Of a stretch of DNA of 64,000 nt, positions 1-10,293 are shown piece by piece. This stretch comes from Methylovirgula sp963708155 (GTDB lineage: Bacteria; Pseudomonadota; Alphaproteobacteria; Rhizobiales; Beijerinckiaceae). The notes beneath the pieces are model-generated. The model ran no database searches. It worked only from the letters and a program-made list of their open reading frames with translations, and was not told the origin of the DNA. Positions within the stretch are counted from its first letter, which is position 1, and each line of letters begins with the position of its first letter. The DNA lies in NCBI GenBank assembly GCA_963708155.1, contig OY970183.1, positions 2,294,001-2,358,000 of the forward strand, given 5' to 3'. The position numbers were made by a program, and so were the translations under genes.

Positions 1-2
1 CG

Positions 3-824
3 GCTCCGATGCTTCAGAGGCTTTCCGGCATTGTCAGCCTGATCTTCTGGCTAACGAGCGTAGGCGCGGTTGGAGTCTTCATTTCCTGGTCTTGTGGATC
101 GACCTTGGTCGGGGGGGTGATACTGATCGTCCTGGCGAGCAGCCTGCTGTCACAACGCGCTCTCCACGATCACGTCCGAGCCGTCGCCATCGCTTTGCAA
201 TATGAGGGATTGACCGCGGGCAGGGTGGCAGTCAGTCAGATTGTCGGCCGCGCAACTGCGGACCTCGACGAAGCGGGGGTGGCCCGGGCCGCAATTGAAA
301 GCCTGGCCGAGAATTTTTCTGATGGGGTAGTTGCGCCGGCCTTCTGGCTGGCGATCGGTGGCCTGGCGGGCGGCCTGCTCTATAAAACGATTAACACTGC
401 GGACAGCATGGTCGGACACCGCACACCGCGCTACGTGAACTTCGGTTGGGCCTCCGCGCGGTTCGATGATCTTGTGAATCTTCCCGCGTCTCGGCTTTCT
501 GCTCTTCTATTTGTATCGGCTGCGGCCTTTGACCGACAGGCATCCGCGAGCATGGCTTGGCGGTCCGCGTGGCGCGATGCGCACAAGCATCAGTCTCCCA
601 ATGCTGGCTGGCCCGAGGCGGCGATGGCCGGCGCGCTTGACTTGAAACTTGGGGGCCCGCGCGTCTACGAAGGAATGAGCGTGGAGGGTGCATTTTTGGG
701 CGATGGCCGTCGGGCGGCGACCTTTGTCGATATTTATCGTGCTCTGAGGCTTTTCGAGCGCGCGGCCGCGTTGCAACTATTCGTTTATGCCGTGCTCGCA
801 CTGGCCATTACCTGGCGAGCCTAA
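3..824 (+). CDS. cobD: Adenosylcobinamide-phosphate synthase CbiB/CobD (5' end cut by window)
   Basis: Integral membrane enzyme that attaches the aminopropanol arm to adenosylcobyric acid late in B12 synthesis. The visible reading frame is open to the left edge. The first ATG at position 9 falls in what should be the end of the first membrane segment, and the family usually has about 310-320 residues against roughly 273 here, so the true start lies outside the window. Family landmarks are clear: the NFSDGVVAPAFW stretch, then NTADSMVGHRTPRY and FGWASARFDDL, and the C-terminal SPNAGWPEAAMAGAL. Its 3' end overlaps the convergent cobQ by 17 bases. The partner cobC lies at the other end of the cluster rather than next to it. 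Confidence 0.93.
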   Translation, partial: APMLQRLSGIVSLIFWLTSVGAVGVFISWSCGSTLVGGVILIVLASSLLSQRALHDHVRAVAIALQYEGLTAGRVAVSQIVGRATADLDEAGVARAAIESLAENFSDGVVAPAFWLAIGGLAGGLLYKTINTADSMVGHRTPRYVNFGWASARFDDLVNLPASRLSALLFVSAAAFDRQASASMAWRSAWRDAHKHQSPNAGWPEAAMAGALDLKLGGPRVYEGMSVEGAFLGDGRRAATFVDIYRALRLFERAAALQLFVYAVLALAITWRA

Positions 825-2271
825 GCAGCTGTTCAAGATCGAGACAACTTTCGAGATGGTCTGCCAAGCTGTCGAGGACGCTTTCGATCTGCGCCTCATA
901 CATAAGACCGGAACTTGCGCCGCCGAGAGCCTCGAGCCATGCCCGGCGCTGATTGTCGTCCGCAAAAAGCCCGTGCACATAGGTGCCGGCGACGCGACCG
1001 TCGCGCGACACTGCTCCCTCGCGCCGGCCATCATCAAGAATATGGAGGGCGTTTGCACAATCTCTGCCGTCCGTGCGACCGACATGCATCTCATAGCCGG
1101 AAAAAGTTGCGCCACTTCTAATGGAGCGTCCGCGAACTGACAGCAGAGACTTATCGCCCGTAAGTATCGTTTCGATATCGAGTAATCCCAACCCCGGAGT
1201 CTCGCCGGGTAGTCCTTCGATGCCTTGTGGATCCGCAATCATGCGGCCCAGCAATTGGTAACCACCGCAGAGGCCGAGTACGCTTCCGCCCCGGCGCGTA
1301 TGTGCCTTTATATCGATGTCCCAGCCCTCTGCGACTAAAGCGTGCATATCGGCGCGGGTCGCCTTGGATCCCGGAAGAATGATAAGATCGGCGTCGTTCG
1401 GAAGCACCGTTCCGCGCGTTATCATGGCGAGATTGACGTCTGCTTCAGCGGCTAACGGATCGAGGTCATCGAAATTCGCGATATGCGGCAGGACTGGAGC
1501 GACAATCTTCACGCGCCGCTTTTCGCTCGAATGGCGCAGGCGCTGACGCGGGATAGCATCTTCCGCAGGCAGCAGAATTGCATCCGCGAAATAGGGAATG
1601 AGACCCAAGCTCGGCCAGCCGGAGAATGTCTCGATCGCGGTCATCCCGGTCGAAAATAGGGTAGGGTCGCCCCGAAATTTATTGACGATGAACCCCTGGA
1701 TCAGAGCGGCGTCCGCAGAATCCAGCACGGCTTTCGTACCGACGATTTGCGCTATAACGCCGCCGCGGTCGATATCGCCGATGAGCACGACAGGGCAGTC
1801 CGTCGCTCGCGCAAAGCCCATGTTTGCAATGTCATTTGCCCGGAGATTTATTTCCGCAGGACTGCCTGCGCCCTCAACAAGAATTAATTCGGCCGCTGAG
1901 GCCAGGGTGGCAAAACTATCCAGCACCGCATCGGCCAGTTGCGCTTTCAAGCCTTGATATTCACGTGCTTTTGCGGTGCCGAGAATTCGTCCCTGAACGA
2001 CGACTTGCGCACCAACCTCGCTCTGCGGCTTCAGCAGCACCGGGTTCATGTGCACGCTGGGCGCCACTCCGGCGGCGCGTGCCTGCAGCGCTTGGGCACG
2101 GCCGATTTCGCCGCCATCAATCGTCACCGCGGCATTGTTCGACATGTTCTGAGGTTTGAATGGCAGGACCGATATGCCGCGCCGGCGATAGGCACGAGCC
2201 AGTCCCGCTACGATAAGTGATTTGCCTACGTCCGAGCCGGTGCCCTGAAACATCAAGCGCCGCGCCACCAT
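808..2271 (-). CDS. cobQ: Cobyric acid synthase CobQ
   Basis: Glutamine-dependent amidotransferase that amidates carboxylates b, d, e and g of adenosylcobyrinic acid a,c-diamide, using ATP. At 487 residues it has the usual family length. The N-terminal dethiobiotin-synthetase-like domain shows a P-loop variant GTGSDVGKS at residues 10-18. The C-terminal class-I glutaminase domain shows LGLCGGYQ with nucleophile Cys335 and the partner His near residue 433 in YVHGLF. The stop codon of the upstream cobO overlaps its start by one base (2271), so the two are one minus-strand unit. Its 3' end overlaps cbiB by 17 bases. No frameshift is seen. Confidence 0.96.
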   Translation of the reverse strand: MVARRLMFQGTGSDVGKSLIVAGLARAYRRRGISVLPFKPQNMSNNAAVTIDGGEIGRAQALQARAAGVAPSVHMNPVLLKPQSEVGAQVVVQGRILGTAKAREYQGLKAQLADAVLDSFATLASAAELILVEGAGSPAEINLRANDIANMGFARATDCPVVLIGDIDRGGVIAQIVGTKAVLDSADAALIQGFIVNKFRGDPTLFSTGMTAIETFSGWPSLGLIPYFADAILLPAEDAIPRQRLRHSSEKRRVKIVAPVLPHIANFDDLDPLAAEADVNLAMITRGTVLPNDADLIILPGSKATRADMHALVAEGWDIDIKAHTRRGGSVLGLCGGYQLLGRMIADPQGIEGLPGETPGLGLLDIETILTGDKSLLSVRGRSIRSGATFSGYEMHVGRTDGRDCANALHILDDGRREGAVSRDGRVAGTYVHGLFADDNQRRAWLEALGGASSGLMYEAQIESVLDSLADHLESCLDLEQLLRLAR

Positions 2272-2879
2272 CAGAATTCAATCCCTGCCTGTGCTTTGAC
2301 GCCGGCATCGAAATGATGCTTGACCGGGGTCATTTCCGTCACGAGATCGGCGATTTCGACAAGGGCAGACGGTGCATTGCGGCCAGTTATAACAATGTGC
2401 AGGTTCGACCGTCGTCCAGAGAGAGCGGTGCTCACCTCCTCAACAGAGAGGTAACCATAGCGTAACGCGATATTCAGCTCATCGAGGACGATGAGCCGAA
2501 TGTCTTCGTCCTCCATCAACGCCTTTGCTTTCGCCCAGGCAGCATTTGCTGCCGCGATGTCGCGATCTCGATCCTGCGTTTCCCAGGTGAAACCCTCGCC
2601 CGTCGTGTGCCAAGAGACCAGATCAGCGAAGTGTCCTTCGAGCACCTTGCGTTCGCCAGTCGCCCAGGCACCTTTGATAAATTGTACGACACCGACGCGC
2701 CAACCATGCCCAAGGGCACGAAGAATTAAACCAAATGCGGCTGTTGATTTGCCTTTGCCGCGGCCCGTGTTGATGATGAGGAGTCCTTTTTCGATCGTCT
2801 TTGAAGCGACCTCGAGATCTTGCGCCGCCTTTCGCTTGCGCATTTTCTCCTTGTAACGCTCGCCGTCTTCTGCGGACAT
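2271..2879 (-). CDS. cobO: Cob(I)yrinic acid a,c-diamide adenosyltransferase CobO
   Basis: Transfers the 5'-deoxyadenosyl group from ATP to the cobalt of reduced corrinoids. The reading frame is open up to 3062, but I place the start at the ATG at 2879 (protein MSAEDGERYKEKM...). That gives 202 residues, the normal length, and avoids an extension that would run antisense through the B12 riboswitch. The P-loop TGRGKGKS lies at residues 38-45, and the protein ends in the typical GVKAQAGIEF tail. It is the first gene of a short minus-strand unit with cobQ and is divergent from the riboswitch-cobW transcript. Confidence 0.95.
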   Translation of the reverse strand: MSAEDGERYKEKMRKRKAAQDLEVASKTIEKGLLIINTGRGKGKSTAAFGLILRALGHGWRVGVVQFIKGAWATGERKVLEGHFADLVSWHTTGEGFTWETQDRDRDIAAANAAWAKAKALMEDEDIRLIVLDELNIALRYGYLSVEEVSTALSGRRSNLHIVITGRNAPSALVEIADLVTEMTPVKHHFDAGVKAQAGIEF

Positions 2880-2959
2880 GCGGAAATCTTCCCTATTCGT
2901 CGCGCGTTTAGATGCGATGCACTTTTGACAATGCATTCGCGCAATGGCAAGATGAATGC

Positions 2960-3140
2960 GACGGTCCTTCTTCGGAAGGGAACAGGGAATGCGGAATGGG
3001 CTTCGGCCCCAAGCCGCAGCTGCCCCCGCAACTGTGAGCGGTGAGCCGTCACCCGAAGCCACTGGATTTGCGTGTCAGTCGCAATTTGGGAAGGCGGGTG
3101 ACGAGCTACGATCCGCGAGCCAGGAGACCTACCGTCGATT
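2960..3140 (+). promoter_or_regulatory. Cobalamin (B12) riboswitch upstream of cobW
   Basis: Plus-strand leader with all conserved blocks of the AdoCbl riboswitch. These are an initial GGGAACAGGGAA segment near 2977-2990, the core GCTGCCCCCGCAACTGT near 3020-3037, GCCACTG at 3057-3063, and GGGAAGGCGGGTGA around 3088-3101. The B12 box GAGCCAGGAGACCTACC ends near 3133. It should repress expression of cobW-cobN and the genes downstream when B12 is plentiful. The exact 5' and 3' limits are estimates. The minus-strand cobO-cobQ unit starts 80 bases away in the opposite direction and is not covered by it. Confidence 0.95.
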
Positions 3141-3260
3141 GTCGACCGTTTCGGCTTGGGCGGGGTGTTCCAAGGCGGATAGCGCAGCTTCAAATATAAT
3201 GCTGCCTTACGCATTTCGTGCGCCGGTCATTCACCCCACGGCTTGTTGGTGGAGAATGAA

Positions 3261-4298
3261 ATGGTAGCGCCGCGCTTAGATAAAATCCCAACGACGATCA
3301 TCACCGGCTTTCTCGGCGCTGGGAAGACGACGCTCATCCGGCATCTTTTGCAAAACACGCGCGGTCGACGTTTGGCGCTCATCGTAAATGAATTCGGCGA
3401 CGTTGGCGTAGATGGCGAAATCCTGCGTGCCTGCGGCGTCAACTCGTGCTCAGCAGAAAATATCATCGAGCTCGCCAATGGTTGCATCTGCTGCACCGTC
3501 GCGGACGATTTCATTCCCGCGATCGAGACCCTTCTGCGGCGCAAGGAAAGGCCCGACCACATCATCATCGAGACCTCGGGTTTGGCGCTGCCGAAGCCGC
3601 TGGTAAAGGCATTTGATTGGCCTGCCATACGGGCTAACCTCACGGTGGATGGCGTCGTCGCCGTGGTTGATGGCGCCGCGGTTGTCGCGGGAACTTTCGC
3701 CGATAACCCGGACCTCGTCGTAGAGCAGCGCGCTGCCGATACCTCACTCGATCATGACAATCCGTTGGAAGAGGTCTTCGAAGACCAGCTTCTTTGTGCC
3801 GACTTGATCGTGCTCAACAAGAGCGACCTTCTATCTTCGGAAGAGAAGACCAAGGTACGAGAGCATATTGCTTCTATCCTGCCCCGTGGCGTCAAAATCG
3901 TCTCCACCGTCGAGGGCCGTGTCGATCCGGAGGTTCTTCTTGGAATTGAAGCAGCCGCCGAGGACGATATCGACGCGCGAAAATCCCACCACGATGACGA
4001 AGCAGAGCACGACCATGACGAGTTTGAAAGTTTCGTGGTTGAAGTGGGTCCCCTTGCTGATCCCGAACAATTCATGGCGCGCCTCAGCACCATCGCCGAT
4101 CAGCACGACGTTCTGCGGATGAAGGGGTTTTTCGAAGTCTCAGGTAAGCCCATGCGGCTTTTGGTCCAAGGCGTCGGTCGGCGGTTCCGGCAGCAGTTCG
4201 ATCGGCCTTGGCATAAGGATGAACCACGTAAGGGGCGTCTCGTTGTCATTGGCGAGACAGGTCTTGACCGCGCCGCGATCGCGGCGGCTGTGGCCTGA
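3261..4298 (+). CDS. cobW: Cobalamin biosynthesis GTPase/metallochaperone CobW
   Basis: G3E-family GTPase thought to deliver metal (cobalt by context) during aerobic corrin synthesis. The frame opens at a TTG at 3243, but the ATG at 3261 follows a GGAG ribosome site by seven bases, giving 345 residues. Visible motifs are the P-loop TGFLGAGKTT (residues 15-24), the metal-binding GCICC at 74-78, the NKSD guanine-specificity motif, and a His/Asp-rich linker HHDDEAEHDHDE before the C-terminal CobW_C domain. It is the first gene behind the B12 riboswitch and lies five bases before cobN, whose cobaltochelatase product it would serve. Confidence 0.95.
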   Translation: MVAPRLDKIPTTIITGFLGAGKTTLIRHLLQNTRGRRLALIVNEFGDVGVDGEILRACGVNSCSAENIIELANGCICCTVADDFIPAIETLLRRKERPDHIIIETSGLALPKPLVKAFDWPAIRANLTVDGVVAVVDGAAVVAGTFADNPDLVVEQRAADTSLDHDNPLEEVFEDQLLCADLIVLNKSDLLSSEEKTKVREHIASILPRGVKIVSTVEGRVDPEVLLGIEAAAEDDIDARKSHHDDEAEHDHDEFESFVVEVGPLADPEQFMARLSTIADQHDVLRMKGFFEVSGKPMRLLVQGVGRRFRQQFDRPWHKDEPRKGRLVVIGETGLDRAAIAAAVA

Positions 4299-4303
4299 GT
4301 CTC

Positions 4304-7300
4304 ATGCATCTACTACGCACCACGACCCGGACGATAGACGAGGCGGACAACGCCATCGATCTTGGCCAAACGCCGGCGCCGATCGTCTTTCTGTCTTTTT
4401 CAGATAGCGATCTCGGGCTTGCTTCGGCTGCCCTTGAAGGGCGTGGAGAAACGGATATCCGGCTCGCATCGCTCGCCATGCTGCGTCATCCTTATTCGGT
4501 TGACCTCTATGTCGAGTCGGTAATATCGCAGGCACGCTTCGTCTTGGTGCGCCTGTTGGGAGGGCTGGATTACTGGCGCTATGGCGTGCAGGAGCTCGCG
4601 GCAGCGGCGAGGCGGCATAAATTTGATCTTGCTATAGTCCCAGGCGACGAGCGCGCTGATCCGCGGCTTGACGAATTCTCGACATTGTCGGTCGAAACCC
4701 TGCGAGCCATATCTCGAAGCTTCGAGAGCGGAGGGGCTTCAAATTTCTGCAAGCTCTTCGACTGGATGGAGCGCCGTGTGGCTGGCGAGGAGATTCCGCC
4801 GCCGGAGCCGCTTGAGACACCCGCATACGGCTTTTTCGCTGGCGCCTGTCGCGCCGGTGGCCGTGACGCGCCGCTTGCTCTGATCGTATTCTATCGGGCT
4901 TATTTATTGGCGGGCGATGTCGCGCCAATTGTGAAAGTCGCCGACTCGTTGGCCGCGCGGGGCATGCGTGTCGTCACCACCTATGTATCCAGCTTGAAAG
5001 ATAATGAAGCAGCTGCGTGGCTCACCGAAGTCATAGCAGATACAAAACCTGATGTTGTTCTCAATTCGACGGCCTTTGCAGCGCGTATGGATCGCGCGCG
5101 CAGCCCGCTTGAGGCTGCGGACGCGCCGATTCTGCAAATGATTCATAGCAGCGCTCCGCGCGCGTCATGGATCAAGGATATGCGAGGGCTGGGCGCCTCT
5201 GATCTGGCGATGAATGTCGTCCTGCCGGAGCTGGATGGCCGCATCATTACCCGTGCAATTTCGTTTAAAGAGGAGACCCCGCGAAGCGAAGCGCTGCAGT
5301 TTACACGTCTCGTCCACACACCCGATGAGTCGCGCATTCGCTTCGTCGCCGATCTTGCCGCCGCGTGGGTACGCTTGCGGCGGCTGCCGCGTGGAGATCG
5401 CCGTCTCGCTTGTATTCTGTCGGACTATCCCGCGAAAGCGGGTCGGGCGGCTTATGCCGTCGGCCTCGACACGCCGCAAAGCCTCCAGGAGATTGCTGCA
5501 CGGCTCGGGGAGGCCGGTTTTGACATAGAGACGATTGGCGATTGCAACGCATTCGTGCGCGATCTGGCCGAGGCGCCGCCAGCCGAATCTTTTTCCCTTC
5601 GTGATTATCACGCGGCGTTCGCGGAACTTCCGGAATCATTGCAATCCGAGGTCATGTCGGCGTGGGGGCCTCCTGACCTGGACGCTCACGTCGAGCGAGA
5701 TGCGTTTCGCTTCCGCGCGCTGCGGCTCGGGAAAATGCTGGTGGCGATCCAGCCGGACCGCGGGAGTGCCAAAAATCGCAAGCCCGACTACCACGACGCG
5801 CGATTGCCGCCCTCGCACTTTTATGTTGCCTTTTATCTTTGGCTCCGGCGCGTTGAGCAAGTTGATGCGATGATCCAACTTGGCACCCATGGCACACTCG
5901 AGTGGTTGCCGGGCAAGGCGACGGCGCTTTCAGAGTCCTGCGTGCCGGAGGCGCTTCTCGGCCCTGTGCCGTTGATCTACCCGTTCATTGTTAATAACCC
6001 GGGCGAAGCCGCCCAGGCTAAACGTCGTGCTGGCGCTGTTATCGTTGGGCATCTGACACCCGCCTTAGGCCGGGCAGGCGAGACGGGCGAACTTGCGGAG
6101 TTTGAGCAGCTCTTCGATGAATATGCGTCGGCCCTGCAGATGGATCCAAAACGCGCCGCGCTGCTCGCGGGCACAATTCTTGATCGTGCGAGGGAGACAG
6201 GAATAGCCTCCGAGGGCGGGGTGCGTGCAGATGTGCCGACGGACGAAGCCCTTGCCAAACTAGATGCGTGGCTGTGCGACATCAAGGACATGCGGATAGC
6301 CGAGGGCCTTCACATATTCGGTCAGCGGCCTGCGACCGGCGAGCGTGTGCTGGAGGAGATGGGCTCAGACGCGCAGGTTCGCACCCTACTGGACGCTTGC
6401 GCAGAGCGGGAGATTGCCGGGCTTTTGTCGGCGCTCGACGGACGCTTTGTCGAACCCGGGCCTGCCGGCGCACCCGCACGTGGACGCCCCGATGTGCTAC
6501 CGACTGGCCGCAATCTCGTGACGGTCGACCCGCGTGGGCTACCGACGCGTACGGCGTTTGCAATTGGCCGGCGTGCTGCCGCAGCGGTGATCGAGCGTCA
6601 CTTGCAAGATCACGGCGATTGGCCTCGGCGTCTCGTTCTCGACCTTTGGGGATCGGCCACGATGCGGACAGGCGGGGAAGAGCTGGGGCAAATCTTTGCC
6701 TATCTCGGGGCAGTCCCCGTTTGGAACGAAGCTTCCGGACGGGTCACCGGGTTTACGATCTTGCCGCCGGCCGCGCTCGATCATCCGCGCATCGATGTAA
6801 CTTTGCGCGTCTCAGGCCTTTTCCGCGATGTCTTCCCGGCGCAGATCACTCTTATCGAGCAGTTGATAGAATCTGTCGCCGCGCTCGATGAGACCGAGGA
6901 GGACAATCCTTTGGCCGCGGCAAAGCTAAGTGGCGAAGATATCGTGCGGATATTCGGGCCTGCTCCGGGCACATACGGCGTGTCGCTCGGCCGGAGCATT
7001 TCAGACGATACTGATCTATCGGAGAACGACCTCGCCGCGGCCTATCTCGCGGAGAGCAGTTTTGCTTTTGGGCGAAATGAGCAAGCGACGGATTTGTTTA
7101 GAGGCAGAGTTGCGAGCGCGGATGCTTTCGTTCACGTGCAGGATTTGCCGGGACAGGACGTTCTCGAACTCGAGCGCATTTTTTGAGCACGAAGGCGGGT
7201 TTGCCGCGGCGGTTAAACACCTTGGTGGCAAAGCAAGTCTCTATCATCTCGACGCAACACGAGCCGAAGTCCCAGTTGCCCGTTCCCTGGGCGAAGAACT

Positions 7301-7632
7301 CGCGCGGGCAATTCGTGGCCGCGCGACGAATCCGAAATGGATTGCCGGCCAAATGCGGCACGGCTATCGCGGCGCTGCCGAAATCGCTGAGACGGTCGAC
7401 AATCTTTATGGATTCGCGCTTACCAGCGGAACTCGTGACGGCACGGCAATTTGACCTCGTATTCGATGCAATTCTCGGCAATGACGAAGTTGTCGCGTTT
7501 CTGAACAACGCCAACCCAGAGGCCGGCCGCGCGATAGCTCAACGCTTCGACCAAGCCCTGCGACGTGGGCTCTGGGCCTGTCGACGCAATTCGGTTGCTA
7601 TGCGCCTGGCGAGCCTTTTGGAGACAGCATGA
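4304..7632 (+). pseudogene. cobN: Cobaltochelatase large subunit CobN, broken by two +1 frameshifts
   Basis: CobN is the large chelatase subunit that, with CobS and CobT (not in this window), inserts Co2+ into hydrogenobyrinic acid a,c-diamide. The first frame gives 960 residues and ends at a stop at 7184-7186. Homology then continues in the next frame (SSAFFEHEGGFAAAVKHLGG..., through NPKWIAGQMRHGY). It shifts a second time near 7430 into a third frame (TARQFDLVFDAILGNDEVVAF...) that ends at 7632. Removing one A at 7167-7168 and one A at 7430-7431 restores a normal protein of about 1,109 residues. Both sites read GAACTCG where GACTCG is expected. The gene follows cobW by five bases and overlaps cobG by ATGA, so the operon layout is intact. 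Confidence 0.93.
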
Positions 7633-8913
7633 AGGCGGAGCTGCGCAAAGGCTGGTGCCCCAGCGCCTTACGCCCGATGGAGAGCGGCGACGGGCTCATC
7701 GTCCGCCTCGGACAGAAGCGCAAGTATCTTGTCGCCGGCAAAAGCGCGCGCACTCGCAGATCTTGCGAAATGCTTCGGCAATGGGTTGTTTGATCTTTCG
7801 GCGCGCGGAAATTTGCAGCTTCGCGGCGTCAGAGCTTCGTCGCTTAACTCTCTCCAGCGCAAGCTCGACGACCTGGACTTGATTGAAGCCGAAGACGGCC
7901 TGGCAGCCGCACGGGCCATTCTGATAAGTCCGCTCGCGGGACTCGATCCCGCAGCGATTCTCGACATTCGCCCTTCGGCCAATTTGCTCCGTGAGCGAAT
8001 TGCCTGCGCATCGTCACTAGCTCGGCTTCCTGCAAAATTCGGCTTCGTGCTCGATGACGGCGGTGTGCTTCCTCTCCCAGCAGAAGCCGCGGATATCAGC
8101 TTCATCGCGCGGAGATCAAGCGGTGATGAGGGGTATTTTATCGTGCGCTTAGGCGGCGGGATAGCGGGCCGGTGCAGAATCGACGAACTCCCAGACGTCG
8201 CGGTGCGGTTGTGCAATGCCTTTCTGGCCATGCGTGGTGAGGATGGCGAGGCGCCACGGCGAATGAAAGATCTGGTCGACCGCGTGGGTGCGCAGGCGAT
8301 CGTTCGAGGGGCGAAGGTCACGGAAATTGAGGAGCACGCCGAACGGCGTGATCAACCGCCACGGGTGATCGGGAAATTCCGAGCCGGTGACTGGTGCGTC
8401 TCCGGCGTCGGCATCGCTTTCGGGCGGTTGGATTCTGAGGTCCTTAATCTTCTCGCCGAGGCGGCGGAGTCGAGCGATGGCGAACTGCGACTGACGCCGT
8501 GGCGAGCGCTCCTGATTGTCGGAAGGCAATTCCCTGAACTGCGTAAGTTGTCGGAATCGGGGCTGATTATTGATGATGGCGATCCTCTGCGATTAATAGC
8601 TGCCTGTACGGGTGCGCCGGGGTGCAAAAACGGCACGACGCAAACACACGTCGACGCACGCAGACTGGCTGCGCTTGCGACCCAGATCGGGGGACAGGGC
8701 ATCGCCATCCATGTCTCCGGTTGCGTCAAGGGTTGCGCCCATCCCGGCCCGGCACCTCTAACGCTGGTTGCGCGGTCGGGCCGCTACGATCTCGTTTTGC
8801 GGGGGCGACCCGAAGATAAGACTATTCTTTCGGGTATAGAAGCCAGCGAATTGGAACAGGTCTTGAGCCAATTCTCTATGGGCATCTCAGATGGACGGTA
8901 TGACGAACAGTGA
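7629..8913 (+). pseudogene. cobG: Precorrin-3B synthase CobG, one +1 frameshift near the 5' end
   Basis: Oxygen-dependent, ferredoxin-sulfite-reductase-like enzyme that converts precorrin-3A to precorrin-3B, the step that marks the aerobic pathway. The start ATG at 7629 overlaps the cobN stop as ATGA, and the first frame encodes the expected opening (KGWCPSALRPMESGDGLIVRL). The rest (ILSPAKARALADLAKCFGNGLFDLSARGNLQLRGV...) is in the next frame, so one extra base lies between about 7708 and 7726. The [4Fe-4S]/siroheme cysteines are present as C-x5-C (CTGAPGC) and C-x3-C (CVKGC). The repaired length is about 427 residues. A protein starting at an internal TTG (7729) would lack the N-terminal half-domain. 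Confidence 0.9.
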
Positions 8914-9568
8914 ACAATCCCACTACGAAGATAAATGTATGAGCAGTTATTCTTACATTCGCGACGGCGCCGAAATTTATAAGCGGTCTTTTGCGATTAT
9001 TCGCGCCGAATCTGATTTGGCGAGATTCGCTTCGGATGAAGAGCCTGTCGCGGTGCGCGTGATTCATGCCAGTGGTCAGGTTGAGGCCGCGGCCGATCTC
9101 GTCTTCTCACCAGGGTTCGTTGGAGCTGCGAGGAGAGCTCTGGAGGCGGGCGCGCCCATTCTCTGCGATGCAAAGATGGTTGCCAGCGGGATTACCCGCG
9201 CGCGCCTGCCGGAAGCGAATCCGGTGATCTGCACATTGGCGGATCCCTCTGTGCCTGCGCGCGCTGTCGAGATCGGAAATACGCGCTCGGCCGCGGCGGT
9301 CGATTTGTGGCGAGATCACCTCGCCGGTGCCGTTGTCGCAATTGGGAATGCGCCGACGGCGTTGTTTCGCCTGCTTGAGCTCTTCGATACGGGTTGGCCT
9401 TTGCCCGCGGCGATCATCGGAATGCCGGTCGGCTTCGTCGGGGCAGCAGAATCCAAGGAGGCGCTTATAGCTTTCGCGCGCGTACCATTTCTGGTGGCGC
9501 GGGGTCGTAGAGGTGGCAGCGCAATGACCGTTGCCGCGATTAATGCGATTGCGAGTACGAAAGAATGA
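8891..9568 (+). CDS. cobH: Precorrin-8X methylmutase CobH
   Basis: Moves the C11 methyl of precorrin-8X to C12, giving hydrogenobyrinic acid. The frame opens with an ATG at 8891 that overlaps cobG by 23 bases. The family-like N-terminus (YIRDGAEIYKRSFAIIRAESDL) begins near a second ATG at 8939, so a 209-residue form is also possible and fits the family length better. The family core is present: AAADLVFSPGF, CDAKMVASGI and GNAPTALFRLLEL. The stop codon overlaps the cobI start (ATGA at 9565), suggesting translational coupling. Confidence 0.95.
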   Translation: MDGMTNSEQSHYEDKCMSSYSYIRDGAEIYKRSFAIIRAESDLARFASDEEPVAVRVIHASGQVEAAADLVFSPGFVGAARRALEAGAPILCDAKMVASGITRARLPEANPVICTLADPSVPARAVEIGNTRSAAAVDLWRDHLAGAVVAIGNAPTALFRLLELFDTGWPLPAAIIGMPVGFVGAAESKEALIAFARVPFLVARGRRGGSAMTVAAINAIASTKE

Positions 9569-10293
9569 ACGCCGGAAAGCTTATTGGTGTTGGATTGGGA
9601 CCGGGTGATCCGGAGCTTTTGACCGTGAAAGCGGTGAAGGCGATTAAATCGGCTTCGGTTGTCGCATTTTTTGCGAAATTTGGACGGCGCGGCAATGCTC
9701 GCGAAATCGCTGATTGCTGGATTTCTGGCGAACAAATTGAGCTGCCGCTCTATTATCCTATGACCACGGAAACGCGGTTCGATAGTCCCGTCTACAAGGA
9801 CACACTGCGAGCATTTTATGAGGAATCGTGCGATGCCCTTTCATCGCATCTTCAGGCAGGGCGCGACGTCGCATTGCTCGCGGAAGGAGACCCGTTATTC
9901 TATGGTTCCTTCATGCATATCCATGTGCGGTTGCGCGATCGCTTCGATGTGGACATCGTTCCGGGCGTCACGGGCATGGCCGGGTGCTGGGGCTCGTCGC
10001 GTGCGCCTATTACCTGGGGCGACGACGTCTTGACGATCCTTCCGGCGACCTTGCCGGAAGAGGAGCTTGTCTCTCGTCTAGCTAGGACCGACGCCGCGGT
10101 GGTTATGAAGCTGGGGAGCAACTTCCCGAAGGTGAGGTCCGCACTCACGCGCGCCGGTTTGCTACAGCGCGCCATCTATGTCGAACGCGGCACCATGCCG
10201 GGTCAAAAAATCATCAAGCTCGCGGAGAAAGGCGATGACAGCGCCCCGTATTTTTCGCTGATCCTTATTCCCGGCGAGGGACGACGTCCATGA
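9565..10293 (+). CDS. cobI: Precorrin-2 C20-methyltransferase CobI
   Basis: SAM-dependent tetrapyrrole methylase making precorrin-3A from precorrin-2. At 242 residues it is the normal size. The N-terminal glycine-rich loop VGLGPGDPELLTVKAV and the LAEGDPLFYGSFMH segment are diagnostic of CobI within the methylase family, and VPGVTGMAGCW follows. It is joined by ATGA overlaps to cobH upstream and cobJ downstream, so it belongs to the riboswitch-led operon. No anomaly is seen. Confidence 0.96.
   Translation: MNAGKLIGVGLGPGDPELLTVKAVKAIKSASVVAFFAKFGRRGNAREIADCWISGEQIELPLYYPMTTETRFDSPVYKDTLRAFYEESCDALSSHLQAGRDVALLAEGDPLFYGSFMHIHVRLRDRFDVDIVPGVTGMAGCWGSSRAPITWGDDVLTILPATLPEEELVSRLARTDAAVVMKLGSNFPKVRSALTRAGLLQRAIYVERGTMPGQKIIKLAEKGDDSAPYFSLILIPGEGRRP

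Noticed and set aside
391..801. Minus-strand open frames opposite cbiB
   Set aside because: Arg/Ser/Pro-rich shadow translations of a strongly conserved gene; no family motif.
7160..7190. Programmed ribosomal frameshifting on the T-run in cobN
   Set aside because: The repair point lies at GAACTCG before the six-T run, a second unrelated break follows 260 bases later, and cobN is not known to use recoding.
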